Source: Paraspadella gotoi (lineage: Eukaryota; Chaetognatha). From it: 64,000 bases of DNA. The translations under genes were made by a program, and so were the position numbers. The DNA lies in assembly GCA_051294375.1 (NCBI GenBank), contig CM119270.1:16081562-16145561 (forward strand). Reading direction: 5' to 3'. Shown here piece after piece: positions 21,590 through 38,880 of the stretch; the stretch's first letter is position 1, and every line of letters starts with the position of its first letter. Under the pieces are notes generated by a model, which was not told the origin of the DNA, searched no databases, and saw nothing but the letters and a program-made list of their open reading frames with translations.

Positions 21590-22120
21590 CAAGCCTAACT
21601 ACGGCCCTTGTTCAATCCCTCGGGAGCCACAGTCCCGCCGTGGGACATCCTCTTGGCCTTCAAATGCCGAGACCACGCGCCATGGGACAATCTCTTCTGC
21701 TCGGCTATTCAAGTGAGTTCGAGAGTCCCGCGGACCCGCCCCATTGACAAATTGTTTTCACATGCGACAATCCAGAGCGGTACTTAGGCTCAGAGAAGAA
21801 ACTTCCCCTTACCTGCAGACGCGTGCTCGTAGAGGAGTAGTTCGAGTCGACCTGCGGGACCGCGAACCTACCAATGGTTCGACGCACTGCATTAACCGGT
21901 GATTTGAAAGCCGCAGTCCCGCCTGTGGACCCGCTACNNNNNNNNNNNNNNNNNNNNNNNNNNNNNNNNNNNNNNNNNNNNNNNNNNNNNNNNNNNNNNN
22001 NNNNNNNNNNNNNNNNNNNNNNNNNNNNNNNNNNNNNAGAAGAAGTAGATGGACCGCAGTCCCACCATGGGACAACCACGCAGCATTCCAATACCAATCT
22101 TTCAATTCGAACCAAACCCC
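21590..22120. repeat. Degenerate CCGCAGTCCCGCC repeat flanking the gap
   Basis: CCACAGTCCCGCCGTGGGACA (21,627), CCGCAGTCCCGCCTGTGGAC (21,911) and CCGCAGTCCCACCATGGGACA (22,054) show a repeat on both sides of the N run, which probably caused the assembly break. Confidence 0.55.
21938..22037. other. Assembly gap (100 N)
   Basis: Exactly 100 N, the conventional placeholder for a gap of unknown length. The flanking reading frames that cross it are meaningless. Confidence 1.
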
Positions 22121-24390
22121 GCGGCCGTCTTGCTTTTCATGCCTGTCCCGCGTGTTTAAAACTAGCTACACGGGGACGGGCTCACCCTAACACTTTTGTT
22201 ACTCTCACCATGGAGTCCTCAAACATTGGGAATAAAATACATGTTATTACTATGCTTAATTGGGCCATGAATCTTGTAGGCCAGTCCAAAGGATAACATC
22301 AAAGCACATCCCGTACCCTCTTCCGACCCCCCGACCGCAGTTGGTGATCTGACGATCAATTTACGCGGCCGTAAACGTTTTTTCCATGACTTCTCCGGCC
22401 GAATTCCGCAGTAACTAGTCGTTCAACTCCCGATGATTCGCGGAACTTTTGTGCATCGATCCGCGAAGGTAAAAACTGACGCTGAATCAACCATTGCGTG
22501 TGACCAAAAGCCGCCCCCCCTTTTGGGGGGGGGGCAAGCGCTGCCCTGTCCGTTCAGGCGTCCTCAGCGCGCCGAGCCACAGCACGCCGAAGTTGTTTTA
22601 TTTGAAAACCATCAAATTCCCCGGGACCTAGCGAAGGTCCCGAAGGATAGCGGCAAAGGCCCGAGTTTCCCCGAAAGCCCTGCCATCATACTGCGGAAAT
22701 AGATACCGGGTGAGGCTGCGACTGTTTTGAGAGAAGGACGTATGTTGCGAATAAAACGTAGCAGAAGCCCCTTTGACAGGGGATATTTACGAATATGCAT
22801 CCGGAGCTTTTTAATCTTTGTCGCCCATTTCGGACCTGCACTACCCAAGGCCCGGACTTTTCCCGCTCACCCCCCGCGCTTTGGTAGATTGATGAAAGGG
22901 TAGGCGGGCAAGATTTCCCAGCCCGTTTTTTGCATTTCGTTGGGAGAACACCTTCAAAGCCACATATGCCGAGAAAATTGTATTCAGTCCCGTGTTAATA
23001 GCTCGCTCTTGCCGACACGAGAAGATATCAAGAAGCGATGGTCGTCCTCGTGGGTTCCGAAAGAGGGGACGTAGTGACTTTAAATCTTGTCCTAAACCCC
23101 GTTTTTTGGTCAGGGTAAAACCTTGGTCTGTCTGACGCGTTTTTGCCTTGTGTACGCGCCGGATTGTCATCCCAGATCACCCTATCTAATCTCTGACGGC
23201 TTCAAAATTCCCGGCGGGCGACGAGGTCACATAACGTAGACTTCGAGGCTGGAGACGCTACACTGCGCGTGTAGGGACCGTCGATAGGGACAAAAAACTA
23301 TTTCAAGTTTTTTTGCTTCAAAGGCGTATTCTGCGCTGAAACCGGAATGGCAGAAAAGCCATGAACCGGCCAATGTGAACAGAATACGCAACACCGTAGC
23401 GCGAAGTAGCGGTCGTCCATCCAACTACGTAGATCATCCGGGAGTTTAGCTTTGGGGAATCTGTAAGCAGGAAAAAGGTTATTACCCCGTACAGGCCCCT
23501 TCACGGAAATTTATCCAGCGATGTACCTACTGTACCCTCCCCTCCCTACGAAATTACCGTAGGAGAAGGAGTACGAACCACAGGAGACCGGGACCGAGTT
23601 GTGGGAAGAAGATGGGCTGTTGAAAGGGGTAAGAAGAGATCAATAAGAATCTCAACAGCGGTTCCGCCTCTACCGACCCTCTCTTCCATCTGCTCCGAGG
23701 CCGTTGTTCATTATTTTCCGGGCTTCGTGGGAAATCTCATTAGCGGGCATGCAGGGGCATCGGGCCAGTTTTTTCCATCAAGAATAGCGCACAGTTTTTT
23801 GTCTTGCGCGCCTGCGAAGGTCCTCTCCCCGTAGTTTGAAAGCGTCGTCATTGGAACCCCGTGCGTGTTCCAAAGTGTTTCACGAAGTCGTGCATAGGTT
23901 GCGTTGCAACCAATTGCAATTCATTTTTCGGAAACAACGGGTAAGCAGTCTCTTTTCCACAGCGATTTTTACCATTTTTCGTTCGCGGATTTGCCCATGT
24001 ATTCCTTTCCGCGGGGTTTTCTCGTGGTAATTTTTGTTACATTCGAGCAAGTAACCATAGTTGCAAAAACACAAAATGTCGAATCCCTTGCTGCGAGATC
24101 GTCATAGCCTACCTAATAGTCAATTATGGCCATCCTCAGTCACGGTAGAGAAAAGTATAGGTCACCACGCGTGAAACTTAGGACTGACTTTACCGGTCCG
24201 TATTTTCCCTTCCCCAACGATCGAGACCAAACACCAGGGGATTATTTATTCTTCAAATATCGACTGCTTTACCAAAGAGCTTTTCATATCGCGGGTATTT
24301 GTTGATATTTCGTCGCCTGGATTTCGAATGCCGACAACAGGCCAGTCAAGGGTCGATACCCGTGCATGCACGACTATTTTTTTAAAATAT
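22120..24390. other. GC-richer sequence of unknown nature
   Basis: Composition differs clearly from the AT-rich neighbourhood, with a C7/G9-type homopolymer pair near 22,513-22,533 and no long frame, splice-supported gene or known repeat. It could be an unrecognised satellite, low-quality consensus or foreign sequence. Confidence 0.4.
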
Positions 24391-24399
24391 TTTATTTTT

Positions 24400-25440
24400 T
24401 TTTTAACCCCGGATCCCTTGAGGTCAGGCGATCCGGCATATCTGCCTTAATATTAGAAAAATGCGATGGCGGACATGAGAAAAAGGCCTTAGAGAGAGAG
24501 GAACCAGCTTCCTCATCGCTCATAGATATCCAACTTAGAAGAGACGCCAAGCTGACGTCACGGCGGGTCCACGGGTGATACCCGCTCATGCAACTTTTAA
24601 ATATATATATTTAATTTTTACAATGCGACGATCAACGGAGTCCACGGACATTATCTGCTGGATAATTTATATTACAAATGGACGGTCGCGGGAATTTGAA
24701 GAAAAGCCTTAGGCGAGGGAGCGAAGGACCAGCTTCGCGATCGTGAATTTTCCCCTTAAGAGAAGCGGCCGCACTGACGGAGTCACGGCGAGTCAACGCT
24801 TCGATTACCCGTGCATGCAACCCACTTTTTTTAAATATTTTATTTTTTTTTAACCCGCCGGATCGCCCTGACGGAGTCACGGCGATTCTCGCGGACATTA
24901 TCTGCGCTTATTTTATATAGAATAATTGGCGACGGCGCGGGACAGAGAAAAGGCTGGCCCGCGCTTTTCTCTTTATACCTACGACATCCCCGTTACCGTA
25001 AATTGAAACGAAGCGAAATGAAGCCGGGTTTTGAACGTTCCTGTTTCATGAAATCTCCCCCGCGATCGCCCTGACGGAGTCACGGCGAATCACGGATCGA
25101 ATCCCACGCATAGCACAACTTTTTATTATTTTTTTAACACGTTTTGCCAGTCTCGCTTGCCTCGATCACTGCGGGAATCTTCAAAGTGAATGAACCAGGG
25201 TCCGACCGTTCACCGTTTCCATGAAAATTCTCCGCCCGCGATGCCCTGACGGAGTCACGGCGTATCACAGATGAATCCCACGCATGCACCACCTCTTTTA
25301 ATATTTTTCTAACAGCCGGTCTCCGTCTGCTTGCTCCATCAACGCGCGGGAATCTCAAATCTGCGTCGAACGATCGCCGGGATCGCGCGAAAATCCGTCT
25401 ATCGTATAGTGACACGTTGCCGCGCCCAGCGCTGCTCACG
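24400..25440. repeat. Degenerate satellite with CTGACGGAGTCACGGCG core
   Basis: The core CTGACGGAGTCACGGCG occurs near 24,773, 24,867, 25,071 and 25,246, with variants near 24,550 and 24,636. It is followed by GAATCACGGATCGAATCCC-like sequence and CACGCATGCAC, then a T-rich stretch with AAATATTTTATTTTTTTTT. Spacing is about 90-220 bp. This looks like a decayed tandem repeat. Confidence 0.6.
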
Positions 25441-25449
25441 AAATCAGCG

Positions 25450-27420
25450 GCGGAATCTCAAATCTGCGGTCGACGTGCGCCGGTGAACCGCGACAGAACC
25501 ATCATGGTCTACAGAAAGACCGTGCCGTCGTTGCCCCTCTACCCAGATTCCTGGGGAGGAGGAGCGTGACGGTCAAGGACCAATGCCCGTCTCCGGGCGA
25601 TCAAAAGTCCGACGCAGACAACGATGGCTCTCAGTCCCGAAGCCAGGTCGGGCGCGATACCACGCTGCCTGCCTCTACACATAGGAAATTCGATTCATAC
25701 GAGGTTCCAACCCAATACGGAATACGTTAAAGAAGGTCTCTTTATGAGCCGCTATAGAAAAGAAGACCAAGTGAACTTCTTTTCTTATATTTTATATCGA
25801 TAGATGTGGAAATGACTGGGAATATTGTAAATCTCAATTTCGCTTAAATCGGACTCAGACATTGTGGAGAAATCTTCACACAGGAAACCCATCAAAATTC
25901 CCACCCATGTTTTTCAACCATTCTCGCGCTTTTAAGAATTTTTTCAACCGATTTCTGATTCCTCTTACAAACTTGATAATTCCCGCTAGTTATTTTTTTT
26001 CCTTTAAAACGATAGCGAAGGGAATCCATAACTATTCTGTTATTTGTAATGATTTCTGCGTAAAAAAAATATAATGAATAACATTAACATTTGGGATATT
26101 AATGAAAAGTAAAATGTCTGTGAAGCCGGTGAGAGTTAAATAATTAAAGATTCGCCTATTTAATTATGAAAATGACATTACAGGTGAAGTAGTTGGAACG
26201 TCTTCCAGCTCATTTCAGTACATCCTGTTTCTCTAACATAAATAAATGTTTATTTTTGGCTGGTGGAAGAAGATATAGTTAGGCTGTGATGGGTGATTAA
26301 TTTTTGTAGAATTCTTTGGTAAGCCATGCCTTGTAATATCAGTGAAGCAAATATTTAAGTGAAAAAAAATTTATATTTTCTTTATCCAAAAAACTTTAAA
26401 AGTTTTACTATAAGTAAATTTAGCCATTTTTCTTTCCCGAATCACTAAAAAGGAATTATATTTTCATTTATTTTTATGGGGTTTATTTAGTTTTAAAAAT
26501 TCATTATAATTTTGAACTTAGTTTGACACTTCACCCTGTAAAGAGGTTTCAGCAAAAATAATTCGCTATATTGTAACTTGTAGTGTGCCGTAAATGATAT
26601 GGCTTCATTTTGGTACCTATTGCCATCCCATGTATCTTTTGTTCTTCAAGAAGATATCAGGGAAAAATCAGTTTTTTCTCTCAAACCTTTCCTTTTAATT
26701 TCTTAGTAATAAAAATTTCATGTTGTCAACTAGACGCAAGTGGACTTATAGATGTTGGTTTACTATGAAGAGTTTGGTCAAGTAATGAAAAGGAAGAAAT
26801 TTGGCTAACTCTTGAGACAAGAGGCTTTTAAATCTCAAATTCGAAGTAATATTTATAATGTTTAACATACTAACGCCCCGTTTACAATTTTTGAAAAGCA
26901 AAATTCCCTTTCATTTTATATATAAAAACAAGGTTTGAAATTCTCTCGGAAGATGACTAGTGCATTTCCCCTGGCCTTGTTTGATATTAAATCACTTTAT
27001 CAAATGCCATAAAGACGAATTTGGCTAGCTACTTAAGATATAACCTATTCGGAATCGTGTTTTTACATGTTTTAAACCGAATTTCTGGCAATGCTCGTTT
27101 GCAATTTTTTTTTTGGGGGTTTAAGTCAGATTTTAACGGAAGATCTCTAATTAGAGAAAAAATGTTGAATTTTTTTTAAGCGAGATTCTCGTCACTCTCT
27201 TATAAGGGTAGGAGAGACACTCAAATTTCCCAGAAAAGTCAAGACCCTTCCCCAAAATATATAAGAATCTCTGTTTAGGGAGAAAAAACTTTTTGTCCGG
27301 GAGCCAAAACAATGAAAGGCGTTTTAACATAGGATCTATTGCGTTTGGAACCTCGTAACAGGCCGATTTTAGGCGTGGACACGGGCAGGCAACAAAGAAA
27401 GTACTACGAAATCAAAATAG
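25450..27420. other. Intergenic sequence, no gene recognised
   Basis: Composition returns to AT-rich after about 25,700. No splice-consistent coding exons, hairpins or known repeat copies were seen. Confidence 0.4.
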
Positions 27421-27429
27421 TAATATTTG

Positions 27430-29200
27430 TACTACGGGTTGGGTTGAGCAGTTTACACAACGGTAAAAAAATACTAAATATTTGAACTACAGGGTTAGGG
27501 TTTAGCAGTTTACGTTGATATTTAAATGAAAATAAATACAATGTATGAGATTCTTGCTAGGGTTAGGGTTGAAGAGTTTTACAAAAAATATAAAAAATAA
27601 GGACGTATTGAGTTTTTCGAGTTAGGGTTAGGGTTAGGGAGTTTACAAACGCGTTTTTTTAGCTAGGGTTAGGTGAAGAGTTATCAAATATAAAAATATG
27701 GACATATTGAATTTTTAGTTAGGGTTAGGGTTTGGGAGTTTACAAACGCGTTTTTTTAGCTAGGGTTAGGGTTGAAGAGTTTACAAAACAATAAAAATAA
27801 GGACGTATTGAGTTTTTTGAGTTAGGTTAGGGTTTGAGAGTTTTACAAATGCATTTTTTAGCTTGACGTATGAGATTCTTGATTTAGGGTTAGGGTTAGG
27901 GTTGAATATCGTTATCAAAGCATGGGTTAGGGTTAGAGAGTTTACAAATTGTTGTTTAGGGTTAGGGTTGAGTAGTTTTAGTAGATATGTTTGGATTTTT
28001 GAGTTAGGGTTAGGGTTGAGTAGTGTAGGTTTAGGGTTAGGGTTAAAGCAAAATGGCGATTTCGCACTGAACTACATCTAGCGTTCTAGTTATGGCGATT
28101 TCGCCTAAAATAAACTTCAGATTAGGGTTTAGGGTTAGGGTTGAGTTGTTTTAGGGTTAGGGTTGAGTAGTAGTAGTTAGGGTTAGGGTTGAGTAGTTTA
28201 GGGTTAGGGTTGAGTAGTTTAGGGTTAGGGTTAGGGTTGAGTTAAGTTAAGTTTATTTTAGGCTTATTATTAATGTCAATTTTAGGGATAGGGGTAGGGA
28301 GGGTGTTGTTGATGACCAAGAGGCCCGCGTTAGGGTTAGGGTTGAGGCACGGAGATGTACGGGAGGCCTGGGCGGTTTAGGGTTAGGGTTGGGAGAGGGC
28401 CCGTGGGTTATATATCGAAGGCAATTAGGTTAGGGTTGAGGTACGGAGATGTACGGGAGGCCTGGGCCCGGTTTAGGGTTAGGGTTGGGAGAGAGGCCCG
28501 TGGGTTATATATCGAAGGCAATTAGGGTTAGGGTTGAGGTACGGAGATGTAGCGGGAGGCCGGGCCTGGTTTAGGGTTAGGGGAGAGGCATGGAGTTGAA
28601 CGGGAGGCTTGGTTTAGGGTTAGGGTTGCGGGAGGGACCCATGGTTGATTCATCGAAGGCGGTTAGGGTTAGGGTTGAGGCACGGAGATGTACGGGAGGC
28701 TGGGCCTGGGTTAGGGTTAGGGGAGAGGCATGGAGTTGAACGGGAGGCTTAGTTTAGGGTTAGGGTTGGGGAGGGGCCCGTGGTTGATGCATCGAAGGCG
28801 GTTAGGGTTAGGGTTGAGGCACGGAGATGTACGGGAGGCTGAGTCTGGGTTAGGGTTAGGGGAGAGGCACAGAGTTGAACGGAAGGCTTGGTTTAGGGTT
28901 AGGGTTGGGGGAGGGGCCCGTGGTTGATGCATCAAAGGCGGTTAGGGTTAGGGTTGAGGCATGGAGATGTACGGGAGCCCCAGGCCCGGGTTAGGGTTAG
29001 GGGAGAGGCACAGAGTTGAACGGGAGGTTTGGTTTAGGTTAGGTGTGGGAGAGGAGCCGAAGGTGATGCTCATCCCCGTGTTAGCTGCGCTTTTCATTAT
29101 ATTCGCTACTTTTATCACTGGCGAGGTCGCCAGTGGGGGGACTGGCGACATCGCCAAAACCCTGGGCGATATCGCCATGGCGAAGTCGCCAACCAACTAG
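27430..29200 (+). repeat. Telomere-like/subtelomeric block, copy 3 (TTAGGG orientation)
   Basis: 27,430-28,060 has units of about 110-120 bp in which GTTAGGGTTAGGGTT alternates with GAGTTTACAAA-like sequence. 28,080-29,060 has about 140-bp units (starts near 28,658, 28,798 and 28,938) with GGCACGGAGATGTACGGGAGG. The right edge (29,060-29,200) is the GGCGATATCGCC segment that also bounds copies 1 and 2. Best-preserved copy. Confidence 0.85.
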
Positions 29201-29384
29201 AACCTTAATTATTAACTTATTATTAAACTAATTATTTAACTTATTTTATTTATTTACAATTAACAAATTATTACGAAACCTTAATAAAATTTCTCTAAAA
29301 TTAATAAGCTGTGATGCCAGGGCTTTGGTCTGTTTCAGATAAACAAGATATATACCTTTAAAATATAAGATAAAGCAACAATGA

Positions 29385-30060
29385 AGGATCACCATTTGGT
29401 GATGGCTCGCCTATACCTGGATATTGGGATTAAAGAGCCGAAATCCATGAAGGGTATAGGTTCCCAACTGATGACCTTCCCATTGTATAAACATAAAAGA
29501 TAAAAAATATTCAAAAAAGAAATAATTAAAAATAGGATAAAGAAAAAATAAAATTTTCATTAAAGTATTTTAAAATTATATTCATGACATAAAGGTGCCC
29601 CTATAGACCTTTCCCCAGTATGTATCCCTATCAGAACATACAATTCTACATGGTAGTCTTATCCCTATTGGTAAAAAAATCATATATAACGTTGGTCCCT
29701 CAAAAAATTATCCATTCCCACCCCTTTCTGTTCAGTCCTCTTAGATATTATGATTTTTCATTAATGACTTTCTAACAGAAATGATGTGTGATATCTATTA
29801 GAAAAACTAGGACAGATAGTAATCTAACCTTGTGTTGCATAGATGCTCCCTCTATTTCCAGAAGACAACACTGACTTCCCTCCCAAATTGTATTATTAGA
29901 TAAATAAAACATTTTTAAAAAAAGAAAGCAATATATGTTTGAATAAATAATATAGATTAAATACTAAATCCTTCATAAAAATATCAAAATATTACAATAG
30001 AAAAATGAAAAGAAAATAGTGAAACAAGTAATTTGCAAATTTTCATAAAGAACCAAAGAA
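29385..30060 (-). repeat. Interspersed repeat D, copy 1 (reverse)
   Basis: Reverse copy of the element at 47,530-48,135 and 60,010-60,665: shared GATGACCTTCCCATTGTAT, CCCAGTATGTATCCCTATCA and TGCTCCCTCTATTTCCAGAA. A palindrome, ATCACCATTTGGTGAT, lies at its left edge. Part of the element (GTTGTCTTCTGGAAAT) also occurs inside the hAT-like elements, suggesting kinship. Confidence 0.65.
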
Positions 30061-30069
30061 ATGATGATC

Positions 30070-31250
30070 CGATTCAACTGGTTTAATTTAGTCCTAACAA
30101 AAAATTAATTGGCTAAACATTACTTTCGCCGACCTGGGTTTTGGCGTATTTTGAAAAATCATTTAAAAATATTTATCTTTGGCAATGATAGAATCCGTTT
30201 TACCCTCTAGGAAACTTCTTATCAGCTTTTTCAAACCAGTGCAGGGACGATTAGGCAAAAATTGTGTCGCCTTCTTTCTTCTTGATGAGGATGACGTGAT
30301 GATCCAAAAACATCCTTCCCTTCCCTAGCCTTAGTTTAAATTTTGACTAGAAAAATAATTTTTCTATACCTTTAAATTTAAAATGGCATGAAAGTTTGTT
30401 ACAGATATGTTCAAGGATTTGCAAACACGGGCAGCGCAGTCTTCATCCTTCAACATCTTTTGATAGCGTCTTTAGTGATTGAGGTCGCCATGAATTTGAA
30501 AAATAAAAAGCTTTAAATTCATATTGATTAGTTGATGCTGTAGTAGTAGTATATTTAGCTGTAATAGTTTTCCTTAACCCCCGGCCAGTTAAGATGGTAA
30601 TCGTTCAAAGGCGGTAAGTAATAAGATATAATAAGATTGTTTTATGTAGTATGTAGTGTTGTCCTATATATAGTAATATTGTAATTTAAATAAATAACAT
30701 TGTTGATGCTGTTCATTGAATTCTTATTGAAAATAAATTGGTTTTATGTAAAAAAATACATTTAAAATGCGCATGTAGTTGTTGTTTTAAAGAATGATGA
30801 TAGACAAATACGGCAGATACTTCATATACTCATAACCAACAAATATTAAAATGAGTTGTTATTATTGATTAAAGTATTTTAATAGAAAAAGTATTATTTA
30901 GTAATTAAAGTACATTTTTCTCTCATACCGGAGTTTCTCGTGACTCGTTAATCTCATTTGCATATTCGAGTAAGCTGGTCCAGTGTACTAACCTTTTGAG
31001 CATACAGTACTCGTCAGTCGAGGTTCGAATTAGCATTATATGTCAATGTGATCATATCTGCAAGGTTTTTTGAAAATCCGAGTTTAGCTTCTCGGTCTAG
31101 TATAAACTACATAATATAACAGGAAGAAAAGTTTCCGCTGTCATTATATATTAATTTTTTTGGGTATTTTGCTGAATTTATTAAATTTTTAGTCACATTA
31201 TACATGATACACGTATAAAAAAGTAGTCTCTTTACCTACAGGGGGCCAGT
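30070..31250. other. AT-rich intergenic sequence with a possible decayed tRNA-like SINE
   Basis: No gene seen. Around 30,970-31,045 the plus strand has AAGCTGGTCCAGTG and GAGGTTCGAATTAGC about 50 bp apart, like weak A and B boxes. Confidence 0.3.
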
Positions 31251-31527
31251 CCCCCAACCCCTATTTTTCGCGAAATATCATCAAAATCAAAATCCCATTT
31301 TTCTTAGAATAGTAAAAACTAACCTTGTAGAAGAAGGGGGTGTAATTGAATGTAATGATGTAATGAGAAGGAAAACAAAAAAACTGATTCTCTATTAGAT
31401 CTATTGGATCGCTTACTAAAAGATAAACCATCAATAGGTATGTAAAACGAGGAGCGCGGCTGCACGCGACAAACGAAACATTGACTTGACAAGAAAGAAA
31501 AAGAAGATTCAATCACTCAATATTTTC

Positions 31528-31533
31528 TTTTAT
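31528..31533 (-). terminator. Candidate poly(A) signal of gene B
   Basis: AATAAA on the minus strand, about 233 nt downstream of the gene B stop codon (31,766). The position is plausible for 3' end formation. Confidence 0.4.
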
Positions 31534-31765
31534 TATGTAATGTAATGTAAAGTAATATAATATGTATGCACAAATTCAGAGATGCAAGAAACAAATAATA
31601 TATGATTAAGTACAAATTAACAAAAAAGCATTTCCAAAAGACTCTAAAATTAACTTGACCCTTCACTCCCAACTTTTTATCTCACAATTTTTCCGAAATT
31701 GTTTCACGAATCGTTGGAGTCAAATCGGTCAGAAGGAAACAAGATCTGAAGGTCTGACGAAGTCT

Positions 31766-36253
<4,488 letters not shown>

Positions 36254-36317
36254 GGTCGTTGTTATCGCCGGTAAAGATGGTATAACTAATGTGGATGAAG
36301 AAACATAACCATAAAAA

Positions 36318-36402
36318 TTTTCTATTTTTATATTTTATGAAGGATTTAGTATTTAATCTATATTATTAAATCAAATATATATTGCTTTCTTTCTTAAAAA
36401 TG
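36318..36402 (+). repeat. Interspersed repeat D, 5' fragment
   Basis: AAGGATTTAGTATTTAATC and TATATTGCTTTCTTT match the start of copies at 47,530 and 60,010. It is truncated just upstream of the gene B start. Confidence 0.5.
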
Positions 36403-36404
36403 TT

Positions 36405-37590
36405 TTTTTGTTATTAAGAGAGAATTTTGTTATAAAGAAAAACTTTATAGTTTATAAAACAAGACAAAGACGAAAGGTAGAAAACTTTTTCACACTAAAG
36501 ACCGGGCGAGAAAATGGAAGGGTGTTTAGTGTTCTGTTCAGTGTTCACCTTGAGGCGGCAAAGCGGCGATGGAAAATTAGGATTCGACGTTTTGCTGTTC
36601 GAGGTAACGCGACGTGACGTTCGAAAGAAACGTCGAACCGGTTCTATTATGCAGTATTCCCAACTTTTCATGTTTTATTTTTATTTTTTTTTGTCATATA
36701 CGTTTCTCCATGTTTATTCTTTTCATATAAACCTTTTTTTTTTAAATAAAAATTAGCACCTTTTACCATTTTTTGAACTGTACATAATTTTAATGTCTTG
36801 ACTCTGACGGCTTTGAGGAATGGCTTGGCCGTAATCAGTTATGAAATAAAATGTTGACACCGTCGTACATGCAAGTCCTACATCAACTGCAGAGTTTCCA
36901 CACACACTCCTCCCTGAAAGTCATGTTCGATTTCGGTTTTAAAAAAACTTTTATACAATCATATCTTCAAACAATCATCTTCGGTTCAGAAGACGCATGG
37001 ACGCATTAGATTTTCCCCCTCGGTTTTCGTCCCTGAAGATGCGGAGTCTCGACTCCGTAACATTTAACCTTCATCGTCCTTCGCTTCGACTTTTGAAAAC
37101 TGGTTTCGGTGTGAAAAGGGCAAGGTCATAAGTTGGGTAAGGTCATTAGTTGCATCGTCGCCTAAACCGACTTTATTTTTATTAGATTGATACGAGGACC
37201 TTCTGAAATTTTAAAATGAATCCTCATCTCTAATATCATGTTGGAAAATTAGTTAATTTTAGTGTTAAATTCCTTTTTTGTATGTAGTTATATTTAAAAA
37301 AATCCCAGCCTAAAAAGTCAAAAAATAATTTCCAACCTGCAAACTCTTCCAATCTGAAAACAAAAAAGATGTTAATTTATACTTTTTGAAACATATTCAT
37401 CAGCAAATGTTAATGAATTAGTTGTGAATCTTTTCCTTCGTTGGTTTTTGACATGAAAACCGAAATAGATTTTGTTGCTGACTCCGAAAACTTTTTTAAT
37501 TTGCGTGCTCACTATAGGCACTTTGGATAATAATAATGAACGTAAATTCCTCATAATATGTTTGTTTTAGGTACTAAAAGATCAATTTCA
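36405..37590. other. Intergenic, upstream of gene B
   Basis: Contains a GC-richer patch (36,480-36,640) without splice-supported coding structure. Otherwise AT-rich. The gene B promoter should lie here, but I see no TATA box or other element I can defend. Confidence 0.35.
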
Positions 37591-37599
37591 AAACATAAC

Positions 37600-37907
37600 T
37601 AACTTGTTTCGCTTGATGTCAGATTGACCCAGATTCCAGAGTCTGGAAACAGATCCATTTGAATTGCGTTTGACATCAAGCCCTGTAAACAATGCGTTTA
37701 CATAGTAACTCTTTTTGTCACTCGTTATCCTATTTACCTGTAGACCCTTTTTCCTAATGGCCCGATCTTGTTCGCCATCGGCTGAGCCGACATGTACTTC
37801 CAAGTGTCCCATATGTGGGGTGAGTCGGCTTGACTGAACGTGCAGTAGTAATGAGCAAGATCGATTGGTTCGTGAGCTTCGTACTTGTTGTGAGTTGTGC
37901 GTTTTTG
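37600..37907 (-). pseudogene. Gene C: relic of exons 4 and 5 of the A/B/D family
   Basis: 37,738-37,907 matches family exon 4 (HYYCTFSQAD and AQPMANKIGPLGKR are conserved, closest to gene D) but is 170 instead of 214 nt. The codons between the QK start and NKYEAHEPIDLAHYYC are deleted, and the end is altered. 37,600-37,682 matches exon 5 (MDLFPDSGIWVN in one frame) but has lost the KENYLNA region and part of the 3' end, and its donor is not recognisable. Deletions that are not multiples of three, and the absence of all other exons, make it a non-functional fragment left between genes B and D. Confidence 0.75.
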
Positions 37908-37959
37908 CTAAAATATGATAAATTTCAGCTAAAAGACAGTTAATGATTATAGACACTTG

Positions 37960-38880
37960 TTAATCGTGATTACAACTCAAATCACAATTCTTAGTCTTAA
38001 ATTTTTGAATATGATTAAATTGATTATATTTTTTTTAATAATTTATTTGTGATATTAAAAAAGAAAAAGAGAAAAATCGCTTTAGAACTTTTCTTTAATA
38101 ATAATTATCGAATCAAATATAAATATGTTTTTTTCATTTCTCTTTTTTTTACACTTTGCAACTTTTATTACAAAATTTTTGTTGTCAAATTGTAAAAAAA
38201 TTCATTCAATTGTTGTTTATAATTATATCTATTGTAAATAAATATAAAATTGTTCATTTATTTAAATTTTTGAAATCCTTCTTGGATTTACCCCCTCTGC
38301 TCCAACAACATTTTTCAAGATAAAAACAAAAGATCCTCTTCAAAAATACATAAGGATAATTGCGGATTGCACTGCTCAGCCCCATTCGACCAGACATCCT
38401 CTCACGCCTCACATCAAAGACCCATCGAGCCTTAGCCACCACCTAAAGGTGGAAGAGGCCTGGTGGATCAGACGCCTCGATTGTGGCCCCCGGGCACGCC
38501 CACGAGGCGCCCCTCCACAATGAAAAGAATATGAAGTGTCTTATGTACAAAACCGATGCATGGAAACCGATCCTTAATTCCCTGGGAAGAAATGAGACTG
38601 GACATTGAAACGTGGGGGGGGGGTGGAGGATTTATCTCTGTTTGTTAGATCCAAAGACTCGCGAATCGTGATATCTGATTCGAACTTTACTTCGTCACAA
38701 GGATTTTCGTTTGGATCATTTCGTCATTCGTGCTTTAGTTTATTCATTGGTTTTTGAGTTTATACTGATTTTGTAATTCTTTTGAGTGTTTAAATAATAA
38801 TTTTGATAATTATTCTTTATTGTACTGTTTGAATATCTATATGCTTTGATTATTTATTATTAGGTACCCTTTTTAATTCT
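37960..38880. other. Intergenic, no gene recognised
   Basis: AT-rich to 38,270, then a GC-richer patch (38,275-38,520). A polyG run lies at 38,618-38,626. No splice-supported frame. Confidence 0.35.

Noticed and set aside
21705-22296. Frames crossing the N run
   Set aside because: They contain the 100-N gap and cannot be read.
22433-25439. Several 60-110-codon frames in the GC-rich island
   Set aside because: Frames overlap on both strands, show no domains or splice consistency, and are expected by chance in GC-rich DNA with few stop codons.
19221-29200. Frames rich in LGLG, NPNP or LTLT in the telomere-like block
   Set aside because: Direct translation of TTAGGG/CCCTAA repeats; no start, splice or domain support.
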